A stretch of 64,000 bases of DNA from Vibrio owensii CAIM 1854 = LMG 25443 (GTDB lineage Bacteria > Pseudomonadota > Gammaproteobacteria > Enterobacterales > Vibrionaceae): assembly GCF_000817815.1 (NCBI RefSeq), contig NZ_JPRD01000003.1:62001-126000 (forward strand). The letters run 5' to 3'. The notes beneath the pieces were generated by a model. The model made no database searches and had not been told where the DNA came from. It saw nothing but the letters and a program-made list of their open reading frames with translations. Of the stretch, positions 27,564-37,653 are shown one piece after another. Made by a program: the position numbers and the translations under genes. The first letter of the stretch is position 1; every line of letters starts with the position of its first letter.

Positions 27564-28784
27564 TTATAGGAAGTTCTTACCGTAATCCATTGGAGAAGTA
27601 CCGAAGTAAGTCGCCAATGTTTGACCGATGTCTGCAAAGCTATCGCGACGGCCTAGTGAACCTGCTGGTACTTTCTTACCGTAAACAATCACTGGGATGT
27701 GCTCACGAGTGTGGTCTGTACCTGGCCATGTTGGGTCACAGCCGTGGTCTGCCGTTAGGATAAGCACATCGTCTTCTTCCATAATATCCAGCACTTCGTT
27801 GATGCGACCATCGAAGTACTCAAGTGCTGCTGCGTAACCTGCTACGTCACGACGGTGACCGTAAGCTGAGTCGAAATCTACAAAGTTAGTGAATACGATG
27901 GTGTTGTCGCCCGCTGCTTTGATTTGCTCTAGCGTTGCTTCGAACAATGCAGGGATACCTGTCGCTTTCACTTTCTTAGTGATGCCGCAGTTTGCGTAGA
28001 TATCAGCAATCTTACCGATAGAAACCACGTTGCCTTGCTTCTCTTCAACAAGTTTCTGTAGAACCGTTGCTGATGGTGGCTCAACAGAAAGGTCACGACG
28101 GTTACCAGTACGCTCAAATTGACCTTTACCAGCACCAACGAATGGGCGCGCGATAACACGACCAATGTTGTAATCTTCTAGCTCTTCACGTGCGATTTGG
28201 CAAAGCTCTAGTAGACGGTCTAGACCGAAAGTCTCTTCGTGACATGCGATTTGGAATACAGAGTCAGCAGACGTGTAGAAGATTGGTTTGCCAGTCTTCA
28301 TGTGCTCTTCACCAAGATCGTCAAGAACTTGAGTACCAGATGCGTGGCAGTTACCTAGGAAACCGTCAAGACCTGCACGCTCAAGAATGCGATCAGTCAG
28401 TTCTTTCGGGAAGCTGTTTGCTTTGTCAGTGAAGTAACCCCAATCAAACAGAACAGGCACACCTGCGATTTCCCAGTGACCAGACGGTGTGTCTTTACCT
28501 GAAGAAAGCTCTGCAGCGTGACCGTATGCACCGATGATTTCAGCGTCTGCGTCTAGGCCAGATGCGAAGCGACCTGTTGACTCTTTATGTGCCATTGCCA
28601 GACCAAGCTTAGATAGGTTTGGAAGACGAAGTGCGCCTTTACGCTGATCGTTATCCGCTAAGCCTTGCTCACACTGGTCAGCGATATGACCTAGTGTGTC
28701 TGAACCTACATCACCAAATTGCTCTGCATCTGCAGCTGCGCCGATGCCGAATGAGTCTAGTACTAAAATAAATGCTCTTTTCAT
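27564..28784 (-). CDS. deoB: Phosphopentomutase DeoB
   Basis: A 406-residue, Mn-dependent alkaline-phosphatase-superfamily enzyme that interconverts (deoxy)ribose-1- and -5-phosphate. The N-terminal metal site DSFGIG, the phosphoacceptor region [14 protein letters not shown] and the later metal site ([19 protein letters not shown]) are visible. It links DeoA/DeoD products to DeoC. The order deoC-deoA-deoB-deoD is the standard nucleoside catabolism operon. Length is normal. Confidence 0.97.
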   Translation of the reverse strand: MKRAFILVLDSFGIGAAADAEQFGDVGSDTLGHIADQCEQGLADNDQRKGALRLPNLSKLGLAMAHKESTGRFASGLDADAEIIGAYGHAAELSSGKDTPSGHWEIAGVPVLFDWGYFTDKANSFPKELTDRILERAGLDGFLGNCHASGTQVLDDLGEEHMKTGKPIFYTSADSVFQIACHEETFGLDRLLELCQIAREELEDYNIGRVIARPFVGAGKGQFERTGNRRDLSVEPPSATVLQKLVEEKQGNVVSIGKIADIYANCGITKKVKATGIPALFEATLEQIKAAGDNTIVFTNFVDFDSAYGHRRDVAGYAAALEYFDGRINEVLDIMEEDDVLILTADHGCDPTWPGTDHTREHIPVIVYGKKVPAGSLGRRDSFADIGQTLATYFGTSPMDYGKNFL

Positions 28785-28796
28785 TGCTCGTTCCTT

Positions 28797-28833
28797 AGGC
28801 CCACTCGGCCTCTTATTATGGTTGAGTAGGCCT
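28797..28833 (-). repeat. Hairpin between deoA and deoB
   Basis: Arms AGGCCCACTC (28797-28806) and GAGTAGGCCT (28824-28833) pair over 10 bp with one G-U wobble and a 17-base loop. It has no strong T-tract. It is the second of three hairpins that separate all four deo genes. Confidence 0.55.
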
Positions 28834-28852
28834 TGTGTAATTACTTATTCGA

Positions 28853-30181
28853 TTAAAGATCTTCTGCACGGATTTGACGGTAAACCTCTGGAGTTGGTGT
28901 GTACTCACCACCTACAGTGATTGCACTGCGAAGTGCTTTTGCTGCTTCTTCCCACTGCTCTTCAGTGCGAGCGTGGATAACCGCAAGAGGTTTGTCGCTA
29001 TCTGCTACTTCACCAAGACGGATGAAGTTATCGAAACCAACCGCGTAGTCGATTTCATCTGTCGCAACGCGACGACCGCCGCCCATAGAAACCACAGCCA
29101 TACCGATAGCGCGAGTATCCATCGCAGATACAACGCCCGTTTCTGTTGCGTATACTGGTTTGATGATTTCCGCTTTCTCTAGGTAATTTTCGTAGTTTTC
29201 TACGAAGTCCGCAGGACCACCTAGACCAGCGACCATCTTACCGAAGCACTCAGCCGCTTTGCCGTTATCTAGCGCTTCCATTAGTTTCGCACGCGCGTCT
29301 TCTGTGTTCTCAGCCAGTTTGCCAAGTACTAACATTTCAGCACATGAAGCCATAGTTACTTCAAGTAGACGAGGGTTACGGTATTCACCTGTTAGGAAAC
29401 GAACCGCTTCGCGCACTTCCACTGCGTTACCCGCAGAAGATGCCAATACTTGGTTCATATCCGTTAGGATAGCGGTCGTCTTAGTGCCAGCACCGTTTGC
29501 TACCGCAACGATTGATTTAGCTAGCTCTTCAGACGCTTCGTAAGTTGGCATGAATGCGCCAGAACCTACTTTTACGTCCATTACTAGAGATTCAAGACCT
29601 GCAGCAAGCTTCTTCGATAAAATCGACGCCGTGATCAGTGAAATGTTATCTACTGTCGCTGTGATATCGCGAGTCGCGTAAACGCGCTTATCCGCTGGCG
29701 CTAGGTCACCAGTTTGACCGATGATCGCCACACCTGCGTCTTTGGTTACTTGACCAAATACGTCGTTTGTCGGAGTGATGTTGTAGCCCGGAATAGACTC
29801 AAGCTTATCCAACGTACCACCTGTATGGCCAAGACCACGACCAGAGATCATAGGTACGAAACCACCACATGCCGCCACCATTGGGCCAAGCATTAGAGAA
29901 GTCACGTCACCCACACCACCTGTAGAGTGTTTATCGACAATTGGGCCACCAAAGTTCATGTGGCTCCAATCGATAACCATACCTGAATCACGCATTGCAC
30001 AGGTTAGTGCGATACGTTCTGGCATCGTCATTTCATTGAAGAAGATTGTCATAGCAAAAGCGGCGATCTGACCTTCAGATACACTGTTGTTTGCTACGCC
30101 TTGAATAAAGAAGTTGATTTCGTCGGCTGTTAGAACTTCGCCGTCACGTTTTTTACGGATAATTTCTTGTGGTAAATACAT
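28853..30181 (-). CDS. deoA: Thymidine phosphorylase DeoA
   Basis: A 442-residue enzyme that phosphorolyses thymidine and deoxyuridine to base and deoxyribose-1-phosphate. The family signature region ([20 protein letters not shown]) and the phosphate-binding KHSTGGVGD motif are present. Length matches E. coli DeoA (440). It is the second gene of the deo operon, with a perfect 10-bp hairpin in the gap before it. Confidence 0.97.
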   Translation of the reverse strand: MYLPQEIIRKKRDGEVLTADEINFFIQGVANNSVSEGQIAAFAMTIFFNEMTMPERIALTCAMRDSGMVIDWSHMNFGGPIVDKHSTGGVGDVTSLMLGPMVAACGGFVPMISGRGLGHTGGTLDKLESIPGYNITPTNDVFGQVTKDAGVAIIGQTGDLAPADKRVYATRDITATVDNISLITASILSKKLAAGLESLVMDVKVGSGAFMPTYEASEELAKSIVAVANGAGTKTTAILTDMNQVLASSAGNAVEVREAVRFLTGEYRNPRLLEVTMASCAEMLVLGKLAENTEDARAKLMEALDNGKAAECFGKMVAGLGGPADFVENYENYLEKAEIIKPVYATETGVVSAMDTRAIGMAVVSMGGGRRVATDEIDYAVGFDNFIRLGEVADSDKPLAVIHARTEEQWEEAAKALRSAITVGGEYTPTPEVYRQIRAEDL

Positions 30182-30235
30182 TAGTGCCTCCCAAGCTCAT
30201 TTTGAGCCATGGTATAAGTAGGATAGAAGAGGTTT

Positions 30236-30259
30236 GGTAGCACCAAAGCTGGTGCTACC
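30236..30259 (-). repeat. Hairpin between deoC and deoA
   Basis: A perfect 10-bp stem (GGTAGCACCA / TGGTGCTACC) with a 4-base loop lies 20 bases after the deoC stop. It has no T-tract, so it resembles a processing or stabilising hairpin more than a terminator. Confidence 0.6.
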
Positions 30260-30279
30260 GTTCAGACGTATTGTTGGAA

Positions 30280-31056
30280 TTAGTACGCTGTTGGATCAGC
30301 GACTTCGTCCGATACTTCTAATGTATTTAGTAGGTTTGTTAGCAGGCTAGACGCACCGAAACGGTAGTGACGAGCATCAACCCAGTTGTCACCTAGGATT
30401 TCGTCAGCCATTGCTAGGTATGCCGCTGCATCTTCAGCAGTACGCACACCACCTGCAGGTTTGAAACCAACAGTTTCTGCAACACCCATGTCACGAATAA
30501 CTTCAAGCATCATGCGAGCGTATTCTGGTGTTGCGTTTACTGGCACTTTACCAGTTGAAGTTTTAATGAAGTCAGCACCTGCTTCGATACAGATTTGAGA
30601 TGCTTTCTTGATTAGTGCTTCTTCTTTAAGTTCACCTGTTTCGACGATCACTTTAAGAAGAATGTCACCACAAGCTTCTTTACATTGCTTAACTAGTTCG
30701 AAGCCAACTTTCTCATCACCCGCCATTAGAGCGCGGTATGGGAAAACTACGTCTACTTCGTCTGCACCGTAAGCAACCGCCGCTTTTGTTTCAGCAACTG
30801 CGATTTCGATATCGTCGTTACCGTGTGGGAAGTTCGTTACCGTTGCGATACGAACTTCTGGCGTACCTTGCTCACGAAGTGTCTTCTTAGCAATAGGAAT
30901 AAAGCGAGGGTAAATACAGATTGCAGCTGTGTTGCCTACTGCTGATTTCGCGTCATGACATAGTGAGATCACTTTTGCATCAGTGTCGTCATCATTCAGC
31001 GTAGTTAGGTCCATAAGTTTTAGTGCACGTAGCGCTGCTGCTTTTAAATCGCTCAT
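30280..31056 (-). CDS. deoC: Deoxyribose-phosphate aldolase DeoC
   Basis: A 258-residue class I aldolase that splits deoxyribose-5-phosphate into glyceraldehyde-3-phosphate and acetaldehyde. The Schiff-base lysine lies in DFIKTSTGK, and a second catalytic lysine lies in [13 protein letters not shown]. It is first in the deo operon; a TATAGT-like -10 element is at 31114-31119 on the minus strand. Length is the same as the E. coli enzyme (259). Confidence 0.97.
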   Translation of the reverse strand: MSDLKAAALRALKLMDLTTLNDDDTDAKVISLCHDAKSAVGNTAAICIYPRFIPIAKKTLREQGTPEVRIATVTNFPHGNDDIEIAVAETKAAVAYGADEVDVVFPYRALMAGDEKVGFELVKQCKEACGDILLKVIVETGELKEEALIKKASQICIEAGADFIKTSTGKVPVNATPEYARMMLEVIRDMGVAETVGFKPAGGVRTAEDAAAYLAMADEILGDNWVDARHYRFGASSLLTNLLNTLEVSDEVADPTAY

Positions 31057-31636
31057 TTCTATCTCCGATCAATATTCAAAAAATTCACTACTCAGCCTCA
31101 CATCACTTCTCTAACTATAATCAACAAGTCGAGACAGTGTGAGAAATTGGCTAAACAGTCTATTAATGAACGGACTTGGTTCCCTGAAGACTCGGCATAT
31201 ACAGCGAATAATTCATATGCCAATTGCTATCCTTGTCACCGCACAGTACCAGTTTGGCCTATGGCACAACAATCTATGATTGCGGTGTCTTTAATATCAC
31301 ATCAAACAATAAAACTCTTGCTAGATTTGATATTGAGGGCAAATCATTTGCCCATCGAGTATGTAGTATTCATGGAGTGATTAAGTAATAACCTTAACCG
31401 CTATCCTGTGATTACTACATTATAGAGTTTCACCGCAAAACTGTAGCACCAAATAGAGCGCAAACGGTTTGTATCTCAAAATTTCCCAGCCCCTATTCCA
31501 CCGACTGCGTAAGCTACTCACGTAGACCTACGTGCGGTTAATTTTTTAGGCCCGAAAAACGAAAAATGCCCCGCAGCAATCTCTTGCTACAGGGCATGAT
31601 TTAAAACGGCGTCTATATATTAAGAACCGATTCTAA
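31057..31636. promoter_or_regulatory. 580-bp region between deoC and nupC
   Basis: There is no credible gene here. It holds the deo promoter: a TATAGT -10 at 31114-31119 (minus) and a TGTGA half-site at 31138-31142, which sits near the -41 position. A CRP-like site TGTCT-N6-TCACA lies at 31286-31301. Two clear palindromes occur: GGGCAAAT-C-ATTTGCCC at 31337-31353 and CACGTAG-AC-CTACGTG at 31519-31534. The nupC terminator is at 31568-31597. An ORF at 31147-31380 starts with TTG, has no family match, and is rejected. Confidence 0.55.
31568..31597 (-). terminator. Terminator of nupC
   Basis: On the minus strand GCCCTGTAGCAA pairs with TTGCTGCGGGGC (one imperfect pair) around a 4-base loop and is followed by ATTTTTCGTTTTT. 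Confidence 0.9.
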
Positions 31637-32920
31637 TTAAAGTGCTGCAAGGCTAAGGCAGAAGCCTGCAATAGTCGCTGCCATTAGGTTAGACAACGTA
31701 CCAGCAAGAACTGCTTTAATACCCATGCGAGCGATATCTGAACGACGGTTTGGTGCAAGGCTACCTAGACCACCAAGTAGAATCGCGATAGAAGAAAGGT
31801 TCGCGAAGCCACATAGTGCGAATGAGATGATAGCTGTTGTCTTCTCAGACATTACTTCACCAGTTGCCGCAACTACTTGAGCGCCTTCACCTAGGTAAGG
31901 TGTGAAGTTCAAGTATGCAACGAATTCGTTGATTACTAGTTTCTGACCGATGAATGAACCAGCAACAACTGCTTCGTCCCATGGAACACCGATTAGGAAT
32001 GCTAGTGGAGAGAACGCGTAACCTAGGATAAGTTCTAGTGTTAGTTCAGGCATACCGAACCAACCACCGATGCCACCTAGCATACCGTTGATAAGAGCAA
32101 TAAGACCTACGAACGCGATTAGCATTGCACCAACGTTTAGTGCTAGTTGTAGACCAGAAGCCGCACCGCCCGCTGCTGCGTCGATTACGTTAGCTGGCTT
32201 GTCGTCGCCACCGTCCATTGCTTCTTCGATGTCTTCGTGAGGCTGGTCAGTCTCTGGGTGAAGAATCTTAGCGAATAGTAGACCACCTGGTGCTGCCATG
32301 AATGATGCAGCTACTAGGTACTCTAGAGGAACACCCATTGAAGCGTAACCTGCTAGTACACCACCAGCTACAGATGCTAGACCACCACACATTACCGCGA
32401 ATAGCTCAGATTGAGTCATTTTTGGTACGAATGGACGAACAACTAGAGGTGCTTCAGTTTGACCTACGAAAATGTTAGCTGCTGCAGACATTGATTCCGC
32501 ACGAGAAGTGCCAAGCGCTTTTTGTAGTGCACCACCAAGAATCTTGATAACCCACTGCATTACGCCAATGTAGTAAAGAACTGAAATCAGTGCAGAGAAG
32601 AAGATCAGTGTAGGAAGAACGCGGAATGCGAAGATGAAGCCGCCGCCGCCGAATACTTCGAACATCTTGTCAGAAACAAGACCACCGAATAGGAAAGATG
32701 AACCATCGTTACCGTAGTTGATAACGTTAGAAACACCAGTAGAGAAACCGTTTAGTAGATCACGGCCCCAAGGTACGTAAAGAACAAATGCACCAAGGAT
32801 GAATTGGATAGCAAATGCGCCACCCACAGTTCTAAAGTTGATAGCTTTGCGGTTAGATGAGAATGCAAATGCAATAGCAAGAAGCACTACCATACCGACT
32901 AGGCTCATAAACAGGCTCAT
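31637..32920 (-). CDS. nupC: Concentrative nucleoside transporter NupC (CNT family)
   Basis: A 427-residue polytopic inner-membrane protein of the CNT family that imports nucleosides with a proton or sodium ion. CNT signatures include [15 protein letters not shown] and a C-terminal [20 protein letters not shown] motif. About eight or more hydrophobic segments are present. An acidic insertion near 195-220 ([20 protein letters not shown]) is probably cytoplasmic or periplasmic. Placement next to the deo genes links uptake to catabolism. Its promoter has a near-ideal CRP layout. The ion and base specificity cannot be read from sequence. Confidence 0.93.
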   Translation of the reverse strand: MSLFMSLVGMVVLLAIAFAFSSNRKAINFRTVGGAFAIQFILGAFVLYVPWGRDLLNGFSTGVSNVINYGNDGSSFLFGGLVSDKMFEVFGGGGFIFAFRVLPTLIFFSALISVLYYIGVMQWVIKILGGALQKALGTSRAESMSAAANIFVGQTEAPLVVRPFVPKMTQSELFAVMCGGLASVAGGVLAGYASMGVPLEYLVAASFMAAPGGLLFAKILHPETDQPHEDIEEAMDGGDDKPANVIDAAAGGAASGLQLALNVGAMLIAFVGLIALINGMLGGIGGWFGMPELTLELILGYAFSPLAFLIGVPWDEAVVAGSFIGQKLVINEFVAYLNFTPYLGEGAQVVAATGEVMSEKTTAIISFALCGFANLSSIAILLGGLGSLAPNRRSDIARMGIKAVLAGTLSNLMAATIAGFCLSLAAL

Positions 32921-32985
32921 AGTTTATGACTTCCTTATAAGTTATTTATTGGCGTGTTACAAAATGGAGCTATAAAGCGGGGGCA

Positions 32986-33080
32986 ATTATACTCATGCAG
33001 AATCAATTAAAGTAATGCCACCCTCACACTTTCTTATAAGATTCATCACTGATTCACTCCCGTTTGTGAGTTGCCTCACA
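32986..33080 (-). promoter_or_regulatory. nupC promoter with two CRP sites
   Basis: On the minus strand a perfect -10 box TATAAT occupies 32991-32986, so transcription should start near 32979. A CRP half-perfect site TGTGA-N6-CATTA at 33013-33028 centres at about -41.5. A perfect TGTGA-N6-TCACA lies at 33065-33080, centred 52 bp further upstream at about -93.5. This matches the spacing in CytR-regulated promoters such as E. coli deoP2. Confidence 0.75.
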
Positions 33081-33124
33081 ATAAGAAGGGAAACGTTTTC
33101 GCTTTTAAACACCATCTTTAGATT

Positions 33125-33898
33125 TTATTCACATATAAAGAAGGCAGAATTGCTATTTTCCCATAGCTGAGAGGCAATCGATTGCTTGCTTTCTGTATGC
33201 AACAGAGAGAGCTCATTCAATACATGAATCAGTTTTGAAGGGTGATTAGGCTCGCCCTGATAGCCAAGTATAGGCATATCCGGAGCGTCCGTTTCTAAAA
33301 CGATATTCTCAAGTGATATTCTTTGAATCGCGTCGCGAGTTTTATTAGCTCGTGGGTAAGTAATTGTGCCCCCGACTCCGATAAGAAAACCTAATCGAAT
33401 CCATTCCATTGCTTGCTGATAACTGCCAGAGAACGCGTGCAATACGCCACCTTTAGGAAGCTTGGCAGCTTTGACCAGTTGGATGAGACGATTATGTGCT
33501 TTTCGGCTGTGTAAAATAACGGGCAGATCGAACCGTCTTGCCAGTTCGAATTGCAATTCAAGTGCCTGCTCTTGAAGCTCGACAGGCACATCTATTGCGA
33601 AGTCCAAACCGCACTCCCCTATCGCAACGCATTGTCGATTGGGTGAGGAAAGTAACGATTCCAGTTCTAGGGCAAACTGCTCAAACTCTGGTTGTAGAAA
33701 ATAGGGGTGAAAACCCAGCGCGTAATAAAGGTGAGAGTATTGATTGGCCAGCTCTTGAATACGAGCCCAATTACTCGGCCCGACAGAAGGAATCAAGATA
33801 CGCTCGACCCCTTGCTCACGAGCGAGGTCAACTTGGAGAGCAAAATCCTCTTGAAACACATCAAAGTCGAAATGGCAGTGGGTATCAAACAGCTTCAT
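33125..33898 (-). CDS. TatD-family metal-dependent DNase
   Basis: A 257-residue protein. The ATG at 33898 (MKLFDTHCHFDF) is taken as the start; the frame extends 24 codons upstream, where it overlaps another gene. The metal ligands of TatD are visible in THCHFD at the start, E at AIGECGLDF, H at VILHSRKA and D at LETDAP. TatD proteins are metal-dependent deoxyribonucleases or amidohydrolase-like enzymes. Its start overlaps the small upstream gene, so the two are probably co-translated. Paralogues are usual, and the specific subgroup is not assigned. Confidence 0.92.
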   Translation of the reverse strand: MKLFDTHCHFDFDVFQEDFALQVDLAREQGVERILIPSVGPSNWARIQELANQYSHLYYALGFHPYFLQPEFEQFALELESLLSSPNRQCVAIGECGLDFAIDVPVELQEQALELQFELARRFDLPVILHSRKAHNRLIQLVKAAKLPKGGVLHAFSGSYQQAMEWIRLGFLIGVGGTITYPRANKTRDAIQRISLENIVLETDAPDMPILGYQGEPNHPSKLIHVLNELSLLHTESKQSIASQLWENSNSAFFICE

Positions 33899-34052
33899 TG
33901 TTTGGTTTCTCTTGCTCTGCTTTTTTAGCAGGCTCGTCTTCATGAACTGGGTCTTGTTTATACGGCACACAACTGCGCTTTTGATCAGGCGTCAGCCCCA
34001 TCTCTTTACACCAATCGTCGTAACGCTTGAGTCCTTTCTTAAACCAGTTCAT
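33885..34052 (-). CDS. Small conserved-looking protein overlapping tatD (DUF5363-like)
   Basis: A 55-residue frame starting at ATG 34052 and ending in TGA at 33885, overlapping the tatD start by 14 bases. A GAGG SD lies upstream. The sequence starts MNWFKKGLKRYDDWCKEMGL and continues TPDQKRSCVPY, then an acidic/basic tail rich in Lys and Glu. I recall a similar short family (DUF5363) in Pasteurellales and vibrios, with the CKEMGL...KRSCVPY pattern, but cannot confirm it here. Two cysteines (15 and 28) are present. The gene is too short for usual ORF cut-offs. Confidence 0.65.
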   Translation of the reverse strand: MNWFKKGLKRYDDWCKEMGLTPDQKRSCVPYKQDPVHEDEPAKKAEQEKPNNEAV

Positions 34053-34103
34053 TGCAACCTCTTCTGTTTAACAAACAAAAACCGAGTTTCACCAAATAAA
34101 AAA

Positions 34104-34135
34104 CCGCCGTTAGCTAAGTGTATAGCTAACGGCGG
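34104..34135 (-). terminator. Terminator of prfC
   Basis: A perfect 12-bp stem (CCGCCGTTAGCT / AGCTAACGGCGG) with an 8-base loop and a six-T run on the minus strand, 41 bases after the prfC stop. Confidence 0.93.
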
Positions 34136-34175
34136 CTTATGATCTAGTACGCGATGTAAAGCGAGTTAGATTCGA

Positions 34176-35765
34176 TTAGTGCTCACGAGTCGCACGGAAA
34201 TCGATATCAGGGAAACGCTCTTGCGCTAGGTTTAGGTTAACCATAGTTGGCGCGATGTACGTTAAGTTATCACCACCATCCAGTGCTAGGTTAGTTTGGT
34301 TCTTACGTTGGAACTCATCCAGTTTCTTCGCATCGCCACACTCAACCCAACGTGCTGTTGCTACATTAACGCCTTCGTAAATCGCTTCAACGTTGTATTC
34401 TGACTTCAAACGAGCAACAACCACGTCAAACTGAAGCACACCAACCGCACCAACGATCAGATCGTTGTTTTGCAGTGGACGGAATACCTGTACCGCACCT
34501 TCTTCAGAAAGCTGAACCAGACCTTTCAGTAGCTGCTTCTGTTTCAATGGATCTTTTAGGCGGATACGACGGAACAGTTCTGGCGCAAAGTTTGGAATAC
34601 CCGAGAACTTCAGCGCTTCACCTTGAGTGAACGTATCACCAATTTGGATAGTACCGTGGTTGTGTAGACCAATGATGTCACCCGCGTAAGCGTGTTCTGC
34701 ACGAGAACGGTCACCCGCCATAAAGGTAACCGCATCTGAGATACTTACTTGCTTGCCAAGACGAACGTGGTTCATCTTCATGCCTTGTGTGTAAGTACCC
34801 GATACGATACGCATGAATGCGATACGGTCACGGTGTTTTGGATCCATGTTTGCTTGGATCTTAAATACGAAGCCAGAGAACTTGTCTTCTGTCGCTTCAA
34901 CATCACGCTCAACCGCTTGACGAGTTTTCGGCGCTGGCGCCCACTCAGTCAGACCGTCTAGCATGTGGTCAACACCAAAGTTACCCAATGCAGTACCGAA
35001 GTAAACTGGCGTTAGTTCACCAGTAAGGAAAGCGTCATGATCAAATTCAGGGCAAGCGCCCATCACAAGTTCAAGCTCTTCACGAACGCTTGCTGCTAGG
35101 CTTTCACCCACTTTCTCATCAAGCTCTGGGTTGTCTAGACCTTTGATGATGCGAACTTCTTGGATCTCATGACCGTGGCCTGATTCGTAAAGAATAGTTT
35201 CGTCGCGGTGGATGTGGTAAACACCTTTAAACTCTTTACCACAACCGATAGGCCATGTGATTGGCGCACACATCATGCCCAACTCATTTTCTACTTCGTC
35301 CAACACTTCCATTGGATCACGAACGTCACGGTCAAGTTTGTTCATGAAGGTTACGATTGGCGTGTCACGCAGACGCGTTACTTCCATCAGCTTACGAGTA
35401 CGGTCCTCAACACCTTTCGCCGCATCGATAACCATCAGACAAGAGTCAACTGCCGTTAGAGTACGGTAAGTATCTTCCGAGAAGTCTTCGTGTCCAGGAG
35501 TATCAAGTAGGTTTACCAGACAATTGTTGTAAGGGAACTGCATTACAGAAGTAGTAACCGAGATACCACGTTCCTTTTCCATTTCCATCCAGTCTGATTT
35601 TGCGTGCTGTGCGTTACCACGACCTTTAACCGTACCTGCTTTTTGGATCGCGTTTCCGAATAACAGTACTTTTTCAGTAATGGTGGTTTTACCCGCATCC
35701 GGGTGAGAAATAATAGCGAACGTTCTGCGCTTAGAAACTTCGCCTAGAAAAGGTGTATTTGACAT
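34176..35765 (-). CDS. prfC: Peptide chain release factor 3 (PrfC)
   Basis: A 529-residue GTPase, the same length as E. coli RF3 when started at ATG 35765 ([10 protein letters not shown]); the open frame extends 16 codons further with no support. The P-loop SHPDAGKT lies at 20-27, and DTPGH and NKLD follow. RF3 recycles RF1/RF2 from the ribosome after peptide release. It is in the conserved Vibrio position next to a diguanylate cyclase gene. Confidence 0.96.
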   Translation of the reverse strand: MSNTPFLGEVSKRRTFAIISHPDAGKTTITEKVLLFGNAIQKAGTVKGRGNAQHAKSDWMEMEKERGISVTTSVMQFPYNNCLVNLLDTPGHEDFSEDTYRTLTAVDSCLMVIDAAKGVEDRTRKLMEVTRLRDTPIVTFMNKLDRDVRDPMEVLDEVENELGMMCAPITWPIGCGKEFKGVYHIHRDETILYESGHGHEIQEVRIIKGLDNPELDEKVGESLAASVREELELVMGACPEFDHDAFLTGELTPVYFGTALGNFGVDHMLDGLTEWAPAPKTRQAVERDVEATEDKFSGFVFKIQANMDPKHRDRIAFMRIVSGTYTQGMKMNHVRLGKQVSISDAVTFMAGDRSRAEHAYAGDIIGLHNHGTIQIGDTFTQGEALKFSGIPNFAPELFRRIRLKDPLKQKQLLKGLVQLSEEGAVQVFRPLQNNDLIVGAVGVLQFDVVVARLKSEYNVEAIYEGVNVATARWVECGDAKKLDEFQRKNQTNLALDGGDNLTYIAPTMVNLNLAQERFPDIDFRATREH

Positions 35766-35883
35766 GAAACTGGTCTTCTTTGATGTCTGATGTCTTGTTC
35801 GAAATTCAAACAAGCTTTATTCGATTCAATATTGCGCGGTATTCTCGCTTATTATTGCTTTAGGGGCAACTTTCCTAGCATGT

Positions 35884-36951
35884 TTAAAGGAAGTGACCTT
35901 GCTGAACTTCATCTTGCCAATCCAACACTTCTGGCTCAACAGTAGCCGTTGACGCCACCACAACTTGGTCACGCCCGTTTTGCTTTGCATCGTACAAAGC
36001 AATATCCGCACGTTTCAACCACAGATCGGGCGTGTCGCCTTCCAATAAACACTCCGCCACACCTACGCTTAACGAGACATGTGCATGGCGCGCAAAGTGC
36101 TTTGAACGAACCTTATCGCTGATGCTGCTCATCATAAAGTGCGCCGTTTGCTCAGAAAGTCCTTCAAACAGGAGTAGAAATTCATCCCCGCCTAAGCGAA
36201 ATACTAAATCGTACTCGCGCGAATAGTCATTAAGAATGGTTACGGTTTGGTTGATCACCTCGTCGCCAACATCATGCCCGTACAAATCATTGACCTGCTT
36301 AAAGTGATCGATGTCGATCACGGCGATCGTCGACGCTTTCCCTAGTCGTTTGTCATCCAATGCTCGATGTAAAAACGCTTCTAGTTGCCCACGATTCAGC
36401 GCTCCGGTCATGGAGTCCCGTGTGGACAGGAACGTCAATTTATCTTGCAGCTCTAGGATTTTATGTACGGCGACATGCGCGACGATCGCGCAGCAAATCA
36501 CAGCAAGAACAAAACGCAAAGTCACGTTCCATTCAAGTTGGTGCCAAGCAGAAATCGTACAACCAACAATGATCCAACCATTAGTGACCAAGGCATCTTT
36601 AGTCGGAATAATAAATACCAGCGCCACAATCACAGGGAACACCCAATACGTCGCAATGATGCCAAAGATGTGCACACTCAGAACCACCGACAACCAGAGC
36701 AAAAACAATGGAATGCGATAGCCTATCTTGCTTTCTCCCAGAATAAAGAGCGCCGCCAGTTCAATAATGAAGCTGAGTTGGAAGGTAAGCAGAACAACAC
36801 CAAGGAAAGTCTCCCCGATGATTAGATTCTTGATACCAAGTGGCACAAACGTTGCCAAGGTGACCAACATTAAAACTTTAAGAACGGTTCCCCTGCTTTG
36901 CTCATCGAACAATTGAGCGACAGGAGTGTCGAATTTTTGCGGATACGGCAT
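35884..36951 (-). CDS. Membrane-bound diguanylate cyclase (GGDEF)
   Basis: A 355-residue protein. About six hydrophobic segments occupy residues 25-165, followed by a GGDEF domain (about 175-330). The GGDEF motif at 254-258 is intact. Five residues before it, REYD at 245-248 fits the inhibitory RxxD I-site, so product feedback is expected. It should make c-di-GMP from two GTP. No PAS or other sensor domain is recognised in the membrane part. A terminator-like hairpin downstream was not found before prfC, so the two may share a transcript. Confidence 0.9.
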   Translation of the reverse strand: MPYPQKFDTPVAQLFDEQSRGTVLKVLMLVTLATFVPLGIKNLIIGETFLGVVLLTFQLSFIIELAALFILGESKIGYRIPLFLLWLSVVLSVHIFGIIATYWVFPVIVALVFIIPTKDALVTNGWIIVGCTISAWHQLEWNVTLRFVLAVICCAIVAHVAVHKILELQDKLTFLSTRDSMTGALNRGQLEAFLHRALDDKRLGKASTIAVIDIDHFKQVNDLYGHDVGDEVINQTVTILNDYSREYDLVFRLGGDEFLLLFEGLSEQTAHFMMSSISDKVRSKHFARHAHVSLSVGVAECLLEGDTPDLWLKRADIALYDAKQNGRDQVVVASTATVEPEVLDWQDEVQQGHFL

Positions 36952-37104
36952 CGTAAATCCTTCCTCCTGTTCAGATCTTGTTTCATATAATTTATAAACT
37001 TATAACTTGTATGGTAATAAAGCGAACAAAAATAAGCTCAACAAATATGTCAAAAGAATGAATTCGGAAGAGAGAAAGCCATGTTTTCAGATGGGAGTAA
37101 ACAA

Positions 37105-37128
37105 AAAGCCCCGGAAATTCCGAGGCTT
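37105..37128 (-). terminator. Terminator downstream of rimI
   Basis: On the minus strand AAGCCTCGG and CCGGGGCTT form a stem around AATTT, with a TTTTGTTT tail, 55 bases after the rimI stop. One imperfect pair is present. Confidence 0.75.
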
Positions 37129-37182
37129 GTTGATCTGGCTTAGCGTCCTGAGAGCGATGCAATTTGTTGGTTACAAAGCGCT

Positions 37183-37641
37183 TTATTCGTTAAAGAACAG
37201 ATAGCTCATAATAATGGCGTCTTCCTTACCATTACCGGTTTTCGCTGGGTAATAGTTGTAACGACGATCCACTTCATTGAAACCCGCTTGTTCATAAATA
37301 TGGATAGCGGGGTGATTACTTTCACGCACTTCCAACCAAGCACTCTCAGCTTTGGCTTGTTCACAATGCTCGATGAATGCATCCAGTAATTTTTGCCCTA
37401 ACCCTTTGCCCTGTTGAGAAGGCGATATAGCAATATTCAATAGCGTTACTTCCCCGACAATATTCTGTCCATAGAAGTAACCAACTACTTGAGCATCTTC
37501 AAGCATCACATGATGACAAGCGCCGCGACTGGATAAGTCACGAACTAAAGATTCTGCCCAAGGGTGAGAATGCGCTTGTTGTTCGATTTGCCAAACTTGG
37601 TCGAGGTGCTCAGCACGCATCGGCGTAATTTCAATTGTCAC
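37183..37641 (-). CDS. rimI: Ribosomal protein S18 alanine N-acetyltransferase RimI
   Basis: A 152-residue GNAT acetyltransferase that acetylates the N-terminal alanine of S18. The acetyl-CoA loop motif QQGKGLGQKLL and the C-terminal motif IHIYEQAGFNEV are present. It lies 12 bases after holD, reproducing the conserved holD-rimI pair seen in E. coli. Length is close to E. coli RimI (148). Confidence 0.93.
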   Translation of the reverse strand: MTIEITPMRAEHLDQVWQIEQQAHSHPWAESLVRDLSSRGACHHVMLEDAQVVGYFYGQNIVGEVTLLNIAISPSQQGKGLGQKLLDAFIEHCEQAKAESAWLEVRESNHPAIHIYEQAGFNEVDRRYNYYPAKTGNGKEDAIIMSYLFFNE

Positions 37642-37653
37642 GCGGTCGCTCCG

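Noticed and set aside
31147..31380. 77-codon plus-strand ORF in the deoC-nupC gap
   Set aside because: It begins with TTG, has no SD and no family similarity, and it overlaps the deo promoter region and a CRP-like site.
36032..37204. Several plus-strand ORFs over the diguanylate cyclase gene and the gap to rimI
   Set aside because: They are shadows of the GGDEF gene, or overlap the rimI terminator, with no recognisable protein.
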